Shown piece by piece: positions 55,225 to 64,000 of a DNA stretch of 64,000 nt (positions are counted from its first letter, which is position 1; every line of letters starts with the position of its first letter). The translations under genes were made by a program, and so were the position numbers. The notes beneath the pieces were generated by a model. The model had not been told where the DNA came from and made no database searches. It worked only from the letters and a program-made list of their open reading frames with translations. The stretch is taken from contig PUDQ02000056.1 of NCBI GenBank assembly GCA_002964805.2, forward strand, positions 186,001 through 250,000, given 5' to 3'. Origin of the DNA: Trametes villosa (taxonomy: Eukaryota > Basidiomycota > Agaricomycetes > Polyporales > Polyporaceae).

Positions 55225-56591
55225 ATGAACACACCGAGCTCACCATTACCGCAGCCGTCGACGACAGCGGGGGAGCCCATCCCCATCGAGACGTCCCATG
55301 AGGACATGATTGTATGTTCCGCGTCCCGTCCATGCCAGACGCGTATTGACTTCGGAACAGCACGACGCGCAACTGGACTACTACGGGAAACGACTAGCAA
55401 CGTGCTCTTCCGACCGAACAGTGAAGGTGTTCGACGTTGTAGACGGCGAAACGCAGCGGAGCACCGGGCATACTCTCAAAGGGTGAGTCCATGTCTGTTC
55501 GCACTTACAACCCCGGCATTCAGCCGCGCCTTCAGACACACCGGCCCCGTCTGGCAAGTTGCCTGGGCGCACCCCAAGTTCGGCCAGATCCTCGCATCGT
55601 GTTCGTACGACGGCAAGGTCATCATCTGGAAGGAGCAGCAGGCGCAGGGCCCCGGCGCGGCCGCGGGGGGCTGGACGAAGATCAAGGAGCACACCCTCCA
55701 CAAAGCCTCTGGTGCGTCTATGCGCGCGCGTCCACTCCCGCACACCGCCTGACCCGCCACAGTCAACTCTGTCTCCTGGGCACCCCACGAGCTCGGTGCC
55801 ATCCTCGCATGCGCGTCCTCTGACGGCACCGTCTCCGTCCTCACGTTCAAAAGTGCGTCTCCCCACTCCACCCCCGCGACGCGTCCCCGACCTGACATCC
55901 TCTCCCCTTCCCTGCTCCCCACAGACGACGGCACCTGGGGCGCAGACGTCTTCGAGGGGCACGCGATCGGCTGCAACGCCGTCTCCTGGGCGCCCGCCGT
56001 GCAGCCCGGCTCGCTCACCGCGCCGCAGGCGAGCAACACCGTGCCGGGCCAGCAGCCCGCGGCGGTGCAGTCCGTGAAGCGCTTCGCGTCCGCCGGGTGC
56101 GACAACCTCGTCAAGCTCTGGGGCTTCCGCGACGACACGCAGGCGTGGGTCGAGGAGGACGTGCTCGAGGGCCACACCGACTGGGTGCGCGACGTCGCGT
56201 GGGCGCCGAACATCGGCCTCCCGCGCAGCTACATCGCGACCGCCTCGCAGGTGCGTTCCCCCCCTGCCGCTTCTTGTTAGGATACTACGTATGAGCGCGC
56301 GGTGTGCTAACGCGTCTCTGCGCACAGGACAAGACGGTGCTCATCTGGACAAAAGACACGCCCTCGTCGCCGTGGGTGAAGACCGCGCTCGACCCGTCCG
56401 CGTCTGGCTCGGCCTCACCCACCGCCGGGGGCGCGCCCGCGCCCGCGGGCAAGTTCCCGGACGTCGTCTGGCGCGTCTCCTGGTCGCTCGCCGGGAACAT
56501 CCTCGCCGTCTCCTGCGGCGACGGCAAGGTCACGCTGTGGAAGGAGAACCTCAAGGGCGTGTGGGAGTGCGTGAGCGACATGACCAGCTAG
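55225..56591 (+). CDS. SEC13: SEC13, COPII outer coat / nuclear pore WD40 protein
   Basis: WD40 propeller that pairs with SEC31 in the COPII coat and with Nup145C/Nup96 in the Y-complex of the nuclear pore. It has 354 aa in six exons (55225-55311, 55361-55482, 55536-55711, 55763-55852, 55925-56250, 56328-56591), sum divisible by three. Diagnostic segments: [121 protein letters not shown] and [20 protein letters not shown]. The N-terminal extension is Pro/Ser-rich. Length is a little above the usual 300 because of an Ala/Gln-rich loop in the fourth repeat. Confidence 0.95.
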
Positions 56592-56896
56592 ACGACCTGC
56601 TGCACTACCGTGCCCGCTACGAAACCCGGATTCGACGACGGCTGTTGTGTTTGTAGTTGCGCTTTTTCAAGTGATTTTTATTGTTATGGCGCCGGATATA
56701 CCATACCCGCGAGTCTATGCGTGATTATACTGGATCCGTAAGGTTGTGCGAGAGCGTAATGTGCATGTATGCGGGACGGAGTGGGGGTAAGGGGTGATAG
56801 CAGGAGAAGAGCATGCACAGCAGCGGATGTAAGGTGTCTATGGGTGGTGGACGTGCATGCCTCCGATAATACGGAATGAGAAGCCAGGCAGTGCTC
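56592..56896. other. Intergenic region between convergent SEC13 and MEF1 genes (305 nt)
   Basis: 3' untranslated sequence; nothing else seen. Confidence 0.5.
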
Positions 56897-59724
56897 CTAC
56901 TTTTTGGCCTGGCCGAGCGTCTTCTTGTACGCCGTCTCGAGCTCGGCCTGGACCTGCGGCATGACGGGCTGGTGCGTCTTGTACTCCATGCTGAACTCGC
57001 CCTTGCCCTGGGTGATGCCGCGGAGGTGGTTCGAGTAGCCGAACATGTCGTTCAGCGCGACCTCGGCCACGCACGTGAACTCGTCCTCGCGGACCTCGCT
57101 ATCCACGATCGTCCCGCGGCGCTGGTTCAGCCCGCCGATGACCGCACCTGGCACGCACGAACGCGGGGTCAGCAACGAGACGAAACGGAAGAGAGGCGGG
57201 CAGGGAGGGGGCGTACTCTGGAACTCGCCGGGCGCGACGACCTCGACGGTCATGATCGGCTCGAGGATGATCGGGCGCGCGGCGTTGTAGACCTCGCGGA
57301 ACGCGCCGATGGTCGCGAGCCTGAACGCGAGCTCGGACGAATCGACCGAGTGCGCGAGACCGTCGTTGAGCACAAGACGCGTCCCGCAGACGGTGTTGCC
57401 CGAGAGCGAACCCTTCTCGAGCGCCTCGTAGAAGCCCTGGCATATACACGTTAGCAGACGAACACATAAGCGCAATACCCAGTCGACGCACCTTCTCGCA
57501 CGCGGGGATGTAGTTCGAGGGGATGTTCCCGCCCATGACCTGGTTGACGAACTCGGTGTCCTTGCCCGTCTCTTCGTCCATCGCCATCGGCTCGACAAAG
57601 CCGATGACGCGCGCGTACTGGCCCGCGCCGCCGGACTGCTTCTTGTGCGTGTAGAAGAAGTCCGCGCGCTGCGTGATCGTCTCACGGAACGCGACGCGCG
57701 GCTTGCCCGTCGTGCACTCGACGTTGTACTCGCGCTTCATGCGCTCGACGTAGATCTCGAGGTGCAGCTCGCCCATGCCGGAGATGATGGTCTGAGGTGA
57801 GCCGGTGAGCGTACCGCCGAAGAGCGCTAGGATATGTTGGAGCCCACCTCCTTGCTCTCCTTGTCGATGTGCACCCGGAACGTGGGGTCCTCCTTCTGGA
57901 AGCGGTTGAGGGCACGCGAGAAGTTGGGCGTCTCAGCGCCGACAGGCTTTAACGACAGCGAAATGACCGGCTCAGGCACGAACATGTTCGTCTGTAGTAG
58001 GGTAAGCACGGGTGTGTTATGACGCAGTACGCGCACGCACCATAGAGAAGTTCGTCGAGCCGTCCGTGAAGGTGTCGCCGGACGCGCAGTCGATACCGAA
58101 GATAGCGCAGATTTCACCGGGGCCAATCTCTTGGATGTCCTGGTTGCGATATCGTGAGCACAAAGTCATCACAATTCTGGCGATGCTGAGACTGACCTCC
58201 ATCTCGTTACTGTGCATGCGCACCAGGCGGGGAACCTTGACCTTCTTGCCAGAGCGCGCATGGTAGATAAACTGGCCCTTGCGCATCGTGCCCTGGTACA
58301 CGCGCATGTACGTCAACTGGCCGAAGCGTCCCTCCTCAAGCTTGAACGCGAGGGCGACGAGTGGGGCGGCGGAAGCGGGTTGCAGTTCGACCTGGGGCGC
58401 AGACGCGGGCAGCGAGGTATCGTGCGCGACGACCTTCGACTCCGAGGGCTCGGGCAGGTAAGCGCAGACACCGTCAAGCATGGGTTGGACCGCCGTGTTC
58501 TTGATTGCAGAACCGAGGAAGACGGGGGAGAACTTGAGGCCGACGGTCGCGCGGCGGATGGCGTGCGCGAGCTGCTCCGTGGTGGGCTCCTCGTCCATAA
58601 TCAGGAGCTCGCCGATCTCGTCGTCGACTTCAGCCAGCTGCTCGAGGAGCTCGCGGCGCTTCTCCTTGGCGAAGTCCAGGACCTCCGCGGGGATCTCGTC
58701 CGACTCAACGACCTTGTTGCCCTTCTCGCCCTCGTTGTAGATTGCCTTCCACCGAACGAGGTCGACGACACCGCGCAGGTCATCCTCGACGCCAATGGGA
58801 ACCTGGACAGCTGCAGCAGCGATTTTGAGCTTCTGCCGAATCTGACCAATGACACGCCAGGGGTTTGCACCGGGGCTAGGGCATATGTGAGCACCACGTC
58901 GCGAGACACATGTGTGGAGCCTACCGGTCCATCTTGTTAATGAACGAAATCCGGGGAACGTTATATCGCCGCATTTGCCGATCGACCGTAGTAGTTTGGC
59001 TTTGAACACCTGCTACGGCGCAAAGCACCAGAATGGCACCGTCCAGGACACGGAGAGCCCGCTCTACTTCGATAGTGAAATCGACGTGACCTTAGATGGA
59101 GTGAGCTTTCACGTTCTAGGCCGCATAATATATTTGGACGCACCTGGGGTGTCAATAATGTTGATAGCGTACTTTTCCTTGTCACCAGAAGCCGGCATGG
59201 TCGCGACCCAATCACAGAACGTAGCCGCGCTCTGAATAGTGATGCCCTTTTCCCGCTCGAGTTCCATACTGTCCATCTTCGCGCCGACATTGTCACGTCC
59301 GCGAACCTATACGTGTGAGACGTGTAAGTTGTGTTGCCTACACTCCACGTACTCGCCGCCCTCTTGCATGCAGGCGGCCGCAGGCGACGTTGGTCGGGCA
59401 AGAGATGGCATAGTCAGGACGAACCTCGTGAATGTCCCGAATACGACCAGTGTAATACAATATCCGTTCCGTCAGCGTCGTCTTGCCAGAATCGATATGC
59501 GCCGAGACACCGATGTTCCGCTGGAACCTAAGCCGCCGCTTGTCCTCTTCAGAGAGCTCGAAGACGGGGTACTCCTTGACGGTCTCCGGCTCCTCCGCAG
59601 GCTTGACAGCAGCAGCCGTGGCAGCGTTCCTACGCACAGACCAGAGACGAGCAGGAAGCGCTGAAGAGAGACGAGTCTGTGGCCGAGTCCGGAGACATGC
59701 CTGGAAGATGTTCGCGGTCAACAT
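56897..59724 (-). CDS. MEF1: Mitochondrial elongation factor G1
   Basis: GTPase that drives ribosome translocation in mitochondria. The start [20 protein letters not shown] (59724) is a typical basic mitochondrial presequence, followed by [14 protein letters not shown]1 motif [21 protein letters not shown]2/switch I region [16 protein letters not shown]3 IIDTPG|HVDF (split by an intron), and G4 [10 protein letters not shown]. Then come domain II ([39 protein letters not shown]), domain III ([20 protein letters not shown]), domain IV ([20 protein letters not shown]) and domain V ([40 protein letters not shown]). The protein ends KTLGQAKK. Roughly ten exons. The AHIDSGKT form and domain layout separate it from MEF2 and cytosolic EF-2. 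Confidence 0.94.
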
Positions 59725-60382
59725 CTTCACCCGTGAGCTCAGCGTCGCCGACGGTGAGCAAGGTACCTGCTTCGGACTCCCCCGGACTTTTGGGAAATTT
59801 AGACGCTTGGCGGATCGAGATCTCATTGCTTGGCGCTATTTACCTCCGGTGGCTGAGATCAAGCTCTGCGGACTCCTCCGAGCTCCTCGGAGTACTCCCT
59901 CCTGCATCTGTACCATGTGGTTCACCGACACCGCAACTCCAATCATTTATGTTGTACGTTTGACAAACGTTGCACGTTTAACAAGCTGGAGGCACGCTGA
60001 GATAGTATGACAGAAATCCACGATGGCCGCACTGGACGAGCGACGCTGCTCCGGCAATACCTCATCCGCCGCGCTACGGACGCTGGACTAGCAGCACGAG
60101 CTTATCGAACGTGCCCCGCGATCCACGCGTGCGCGTGGTATGTCCTTCTGTCGACATGATGCTCTGCCAGGGGCTACTCGAAGAAGCTCTCGTTGCATGA
60201 GTGCTATGCCACTTCGACGCTCGGTGCTTGATACGGGCCATATGGTGCTTGCGGGCGTGCTCGCTTCCCAAGATAACCTGCGGCCCGTTTAAATTGTCGC
60301 GCACCTGGGGCCACATCCTGCTCGACTGCGCTCTTGCACACCCCGGGATACGCAGAGACCGCTCTACACCTCGATCTACAGC
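59725..60382. other. Divergent promoter region between MEF1 and the S1/P1 nuclease (658 nt)
   Basis: No gene recognised; should hold the start regions of both genes. Confidence 0.5.
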
Positions 60383-62030
60383 ATGCTGTCCTTCGTCCTA
60401 GCTGCATATGCCCTCGCAGCCTACACGCAGTGTGTAGCCGCGTGGGGTACTCTTGGTCACCAGACCGTTGGGTAAGCATCCCTTTCGTCCCTAACTTGCC
60501 GCCTGCTTACCGGACGTGAAGGTATGTCGCTCAAGAGGTAAGTACATCGGAATAGACCGTACGCCTCAGTAGATTTATACCCAGTGTCGTCGTAGTTTCT
60601 CGCGCCGAAGGCTCTAGCCTTCGTCAAGTCGTCTCTTGGCTCCACATACAACCAGTCACTCGGCCCTGCCGCACCGGTAAGTTTCTCTTACCGCTGGCAC
60701 TGAGAGCAGGTGTTCATCATGTCGTCCCTCCAGTGGGCGGACAGCGTCAGATATTTGGCTGCATACAAGTGGTCAGCGCCGTTCCACTTCGTCGATGCTG
60801 AAGGTAGCCCTATTTCGAGTCACTGTGAGATGTGGATTGACCACGCATCGGCAACAGATACTCCCCTCTCCGGATCGTGCTCCGTGCAGGAGGCCCGCGA
60901 CTGCGGCGACGGTGGTTGCATCCGTACGTGTACGTTCTCTACTATGGAGTCTGGTCGCTGAGTGCGCGGTGGAATCAGTCACTGCGATTGCGAACTACAC
61001 CACGCGCGTTGCGAAGACTTCCCTCAGCGCTGCTCAGAGGCAGGAAGCGCTCAAGTTCCTCGGTATGTATCTGTCCCCTCGCATTCACTACATGGCTACT
61101 GACCTAGCCGACCCATAGATCACGTCAGTACATCGCTAGGCTGTAAAGGGTCCGTTTTCTCATGAGCGCCTTCGTTTAGTTCCTTGGCGACATCGGGCAG
61201 CCCCTCCACGTCGAGGTGCGTATTACTCCGATTGTCCAAGCCCATAGATATTGACACGCTCACAGGCGTACGAAGTCGGCGGCAACGATATCTCGGCTAA
61301 GTGTTCCGGCAAGACCACCAACCTCCACTCCGTATGTACTGGCATCCTCCCTAATCTTCCACGAAGCCTAACGCAGTTTATCTTCTAGGCATGGGGTATG
61401 CATTCTACTCCTCTTCTACGTGCCCGAACTAACGTACCCCAGACACCGGCATGGTGAGCAAGAACATCGACGAGAACCACGACGGCGACGTCGCAACGTA
61501 CGCCGCGGACCTCGTCGCGAAGATCAAGAAGGGCACGTACAAGTCGCTCACGTCCGACTGGCTCAGCTGCACGTCGACCACGCAGCCCGCCGCGAAGCGC
61601 GTGTTTTTCTCCGAACCCGGCATGGCGCGCGACGTCGAGGAGGACGTGCACCGCCTGCTCGTGCGCGCCGAGGAGGCGGCCGACGCTGGTGTGACCCCTC
61701 TGGCGTGTCCGCTCGTCTGGGCGCGCGAGAGCAACTCGTACTGTTGCGTAAGTCGTTGCTTCTGTGCGCCTCATGACGTGTAGAGACCCGCTGACGCCTA
61801 CCTGTGCAGTCGGTCGTGTTCTCGTACACGTCGGGCCAGGACCTCTGCACGAGCAGCTACTACACGAAGGCCGTCCCTGTGGTGCGTTTCCTCTGCCCCT
61901 CTCATGCCTATTATTTTGCAGCTGACGCATGGGCTACGATGCATAGATCGACCTGCAGATCGCGAAGCAAGGCTACCGGCTCGCGGCGTGGCTGAACGTC
62001 ATCTTTGACGGCGCGGCGAGCCTCCCTTGA
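60383..62030 (+). CDS. S1/P1-type secreted nuclease
   Basis: Extracellular zinc nuclease acting on single-stranded nucleic acids; 329 aa from 13 exons (60383-60471, 60522-60537, 60611-60676, 60710-60803, 60858-60923, 60979-61062, 61119-61123, 61180-61215, 61266-61331, 61389-61395, 61443-61747, 61810-61881, 61947-62030), sum divisible by three. The signal peptide is followed by mature WGTLGHQTVGYVAQE; the Trp and His are the first zinc ligands of this family. Further family blocks: WADSVRYLAAYKWSAPFHFV, DCGDGGCI, LTAIANYTTR, EALKFLDHFLGDIGQPLHVE, YEVGGNDI, TNLHSAWDTGM (H..WD zinc motif) and the C-terminal RLAAWLN. Exons of 16, 5 and 7 nt are needed to build the zinc-site segments. Confidence 0.9.
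61119..61123 (+). other. 5-nt micro-exon of the S1/P1 nuclease
   Basis: ATCAC between cccatag and gtcagt. It supplies the residues DH in KFLDHFLGDIGQPLH. Without it the upstream exon (phase 1) does not join the FLGDIGQPLH exon (phase 0). Confidence 0.7.
61389..61395 (+). other. 7-nt micro-exon of the S1/P1 nuclease
   Basis: GCATGGG between cttctag and gtatgc. It encodes the AW and the first base of D in the zinc-binding TNLHSAWDTGM motif, so it is essential for the active site. Confidence 0.8.
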
Positions 62031-62298
62031 GCGTCGAGAGCCAGTGTTTCGGATTGTGTTACTTCATCACTTGTCCGATGGGTTGAGGGTTTGTTGGGTG
62101 CGATGTGTAGCGGTGTATTTGGTGGAATATCAGTATGAGAATCGTTTGCTTGGCACCGGTACCCCTTCTCCCTGTGAACGCATGCAGACACTTCAGTGTT
62201 ATCGGGGCAGATAATTGCGTAATGTCTGCTGAATCAGGTCTGGACCAGGACGTACTGAAGGAAACCAGGGAGCATGTGAGCTCCAGCAAAAATGTAAT

Positions 62299-62370
62299 GC
62301 CAGGAGCGTGGATTGAACACGCGACCTCCAGAACTTCAGTCTGTTGCTCTCCCAGCTGAGCTATCCCGGC
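62299..62370 (-). tRNA. tRNA-Phe (anticodon GAA)
   Basis: 72-nt cloverleaf on the minus strand. Acceptor arm GCCGGGA/TCCTGGC (one G-T pair), D-arm GCTC..GAGC, anticodon loop CTGAAGT with GAA, variable AGGTC, T-arm GCGTG TTCAATC CACGC. A box (TAGCTCAGCTGGGAGAGC) and B box (GTTCAATCC) are intact. No intron. The first anticodon-stem pair (A27 and G43) is mismatched. Confidence 0.93.
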
Positions 62371-62558
62371 GATGAGATTCTCACTTTGCATGCCACTTCG
62401 TCGCAGTTTGACACTCGTACAGCAACTTGACGACCTCCACTGACTCTTAGTCCGATTCGACTGCGACCTCCTTCGTTCGGAACAAGTTGCTCTTCCACCT
62501 TCATTCCCAAAAGGTTTCCATCGTAGTGGAAGATGCAAACTGTGGCATAAATGTCATT

Positions 62559-64000
62559 ATGTCCCCCTCAAATAGTCCCCCCAACCTGGCCACGACCTCA
62601 GGCTGGTTCTTGCAGAACATCGTTCAAAGGATCTGCTCGCACTCTGATGATCCTACTTTGCTCTCACTTTCTCGAACGTCCCGGGCTCTTTCTCATCCAG
62701 CGTTGCGATATATTTGGTACTCACTCCCGTCGTTTGCGCCGTTATTTCTCACCCTACCCGAGGATGCATTGAAATGGGTAGAGGACAACCACGGTTACAC
62801 GAAAATTGTGAGGAGTCTCCAAAGTTGAACTTACTAGTACTGACTACAGCTTAACCTAGGAAGTGACTCGCGAACTCTTTGACGAGGACCTCGCGCGGTA
62901 TCGGTACTATGCGCCGCTCATTCACTACATCTCAGCGATGTCTATTCCCCACTACGACGCAGCTCTCGGTGCATGGGAAGCTCTTGAACGAGCCGGTCCC
63001 GGCCCACTCCCCAACTTGCGCGAGGTCGACTTGTTCGTGGGCCTCCGGCTGCAGGATTTCATGTCCCCGCCTTTCTACTTCCTTCTCGGGCGCGGCCTCC
63101 GAAGTGTACAGCTGCGGCTCATTCATGTCCGCGGCTGGCCTCTACACCCAGATCCCGGTCTCAACAGGTTGCTCGCGTCTCTTCCGCAGTCGTCACCCCA
63201 AGCTTCGACGTTCATCCTCGAGGCGTCCCCTCGGTCTCTATACGCGGCAGATGAGGTGTCGCAAGCAGTGCTACGGCTCTCGAACCTCGTTCATCTCACC
63301 GTGATTGGCATCCCGCTCGCCCCCCGCGTCCTCACTCATCTGTGCAGTCTACCCCGACTCAATAACTTCAAATTTCGTGCTCAATCAGACGACTACCCCG
63401 AAGCCGTCACGTCGGAGCTGGTACCCCCCGGTTGTAATCCGCTTTCCGTGCTGGTGCACCTCACTATCGACTCTGATTCGGCTCAATGCGTTACCCGACT
63501 GTTGCTCGTCCTTCAGCCCCCGGAGCTCTCCTCTCTCAAAATTGAGCTGTCTAACCGCCCTCCTATCGATGACTTGCCTGCGCTTTCCTCCGCCGTAGCC
63601 GCGCTGCCCTGCAAATCCCTTCTCCGCGAGCTCGCGTTCGGCTTTCCCGGGAGTCCCTATGCGCCCGCCGTCCACGGCACCGCTCTTCCACACGCCATCC
63701 TCGCGCCGCTCCAGACGATCCCGAATATCCACACGTTCCGCCTGTACGGGGACTATTACGCCGCGGTCAAGGACGATGAGCTCGCCGAGATGGCGCACGC
63801 ATGGCCGTGCCTCCGGGTATTCCTCCTGTGCGACCAGGCCGCAGGCCCGGCACACGCGACGCTCGCGGGTCTCCTCGACCTCGCGCGGCACTGCACGGAC
63901 CTGGAGGAGCTGCACGTCCCGCTCGCGGACATCACGCGGGCAGAATGCGAGGCCATTCTGAGCCGCGCGCCCGACCCCGGGTTCGACTGCGCGACGCTCG
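62559..64000 (+). CDS. F-box/LRR-like protein, paralogue 3, cut by window end
   Basis: Close relative of paralogue 1 in inverted orientation. Exon 1 (62559-62807) encodes MSPSNSPPN and an F-box-like region (WFLQNIVQRICSHSDDPTLL; LSRTSRALSHPALRYIWYSL). Exon 2 starts at 62860 with EVTRELFDEDLARYRYYAPL and continues to the window edge through leucine-rich segments (LRLSNLVHLTVIGIPLAPRV; LCSLPRLNNFKFRAQSDDYP; PCKSLLRELAFGFPGSPYAP; AWPCLRVFLLCDQAAGP). The intron position is identical to paralogue 1. No stop or frameshift was seen in the visible part. Confidence 0.85.

Noticed and set aside
1..64000. CRISPR arrays, bacterial operons or phage genes
   Set aside because: No spaced direct repeats; intron-rich eukaryotic genes throughout.

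Overview
The window is nuclear DNA of a filamentous basidiomycete, most likely an Agaricomycete (polypore-like). The evidence is GC-rich coding sequence, many short introns (about 50-65 bases) with GT/AG ends, tiny exons, and typical fungal families: OPT transporter, fungalysin, S1/P1 nuclease, and F-box/LRR genes ending in the DPLG..WAWKVG signature. Exon joins below were made by eye. For the genes where I summed exon lengths, the joined CDS is divisible by three.

Layout. 0-14 kb: the 5' end of an oligopeptide transporter, an AT-hook chromatin protein, a secreted/GPI-type six-hairpin glycosidase, mitochondrial adrenodoxin reductase and a secreted fungalysin (M36) protease. 14.7-41.4 kb: a cluster of five members of one multidomain family (called A, C, D, E and F here). 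Members carry an N-terminal alpha/beta domain that resembles class I glutamine amidotransferase/ThuA folds, a charged helix, a TPR-like segment, an acidic SDSED motif, two CCCH zinc fingers and a variable tail. A and C are on +, D, E and F on -, and an F-box gene lies between the two groups.

The cluster is being reshaped. Copy A is cut by a 1.8-kb terminal-inverted-repeat element at 15028-16819 and by a complete 7.06-kb Helitron at 18982-26036. The Helitron carries its own nested 753-bp insertion. Removing both elements on paper restores A's frame exactly. Copies D and E come from a segmental duplication that includes their upstream regions. E is broken by an exact 101-bp tandem duplication. 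F carries two N-terminal domains whose join I could not resolve.

41.8-64 kb: spindle checkpoint protein MAD1, divergent from a DUF262/GmrSD-N protein; a chymotrypsin-fold protein with the catalytic Ser position changed (GDAG); three F-box/LRR-like paralogues; a two-repeat ABM-like (dimeric alpha/beta barrel) protein; SEC13; mitochondrial EF-G; an S1/P1 nuclease; and tRNA-Phe(GAA).

Housekeeping functions (mitochondrial Fe-S and translation, secretion, mitosis) surround the fast-changing CCCH/TPR cluster, which is the most unusual part of the window. A second recurring oddity is micro-exons of 5-16 nt in three unrelated genes.
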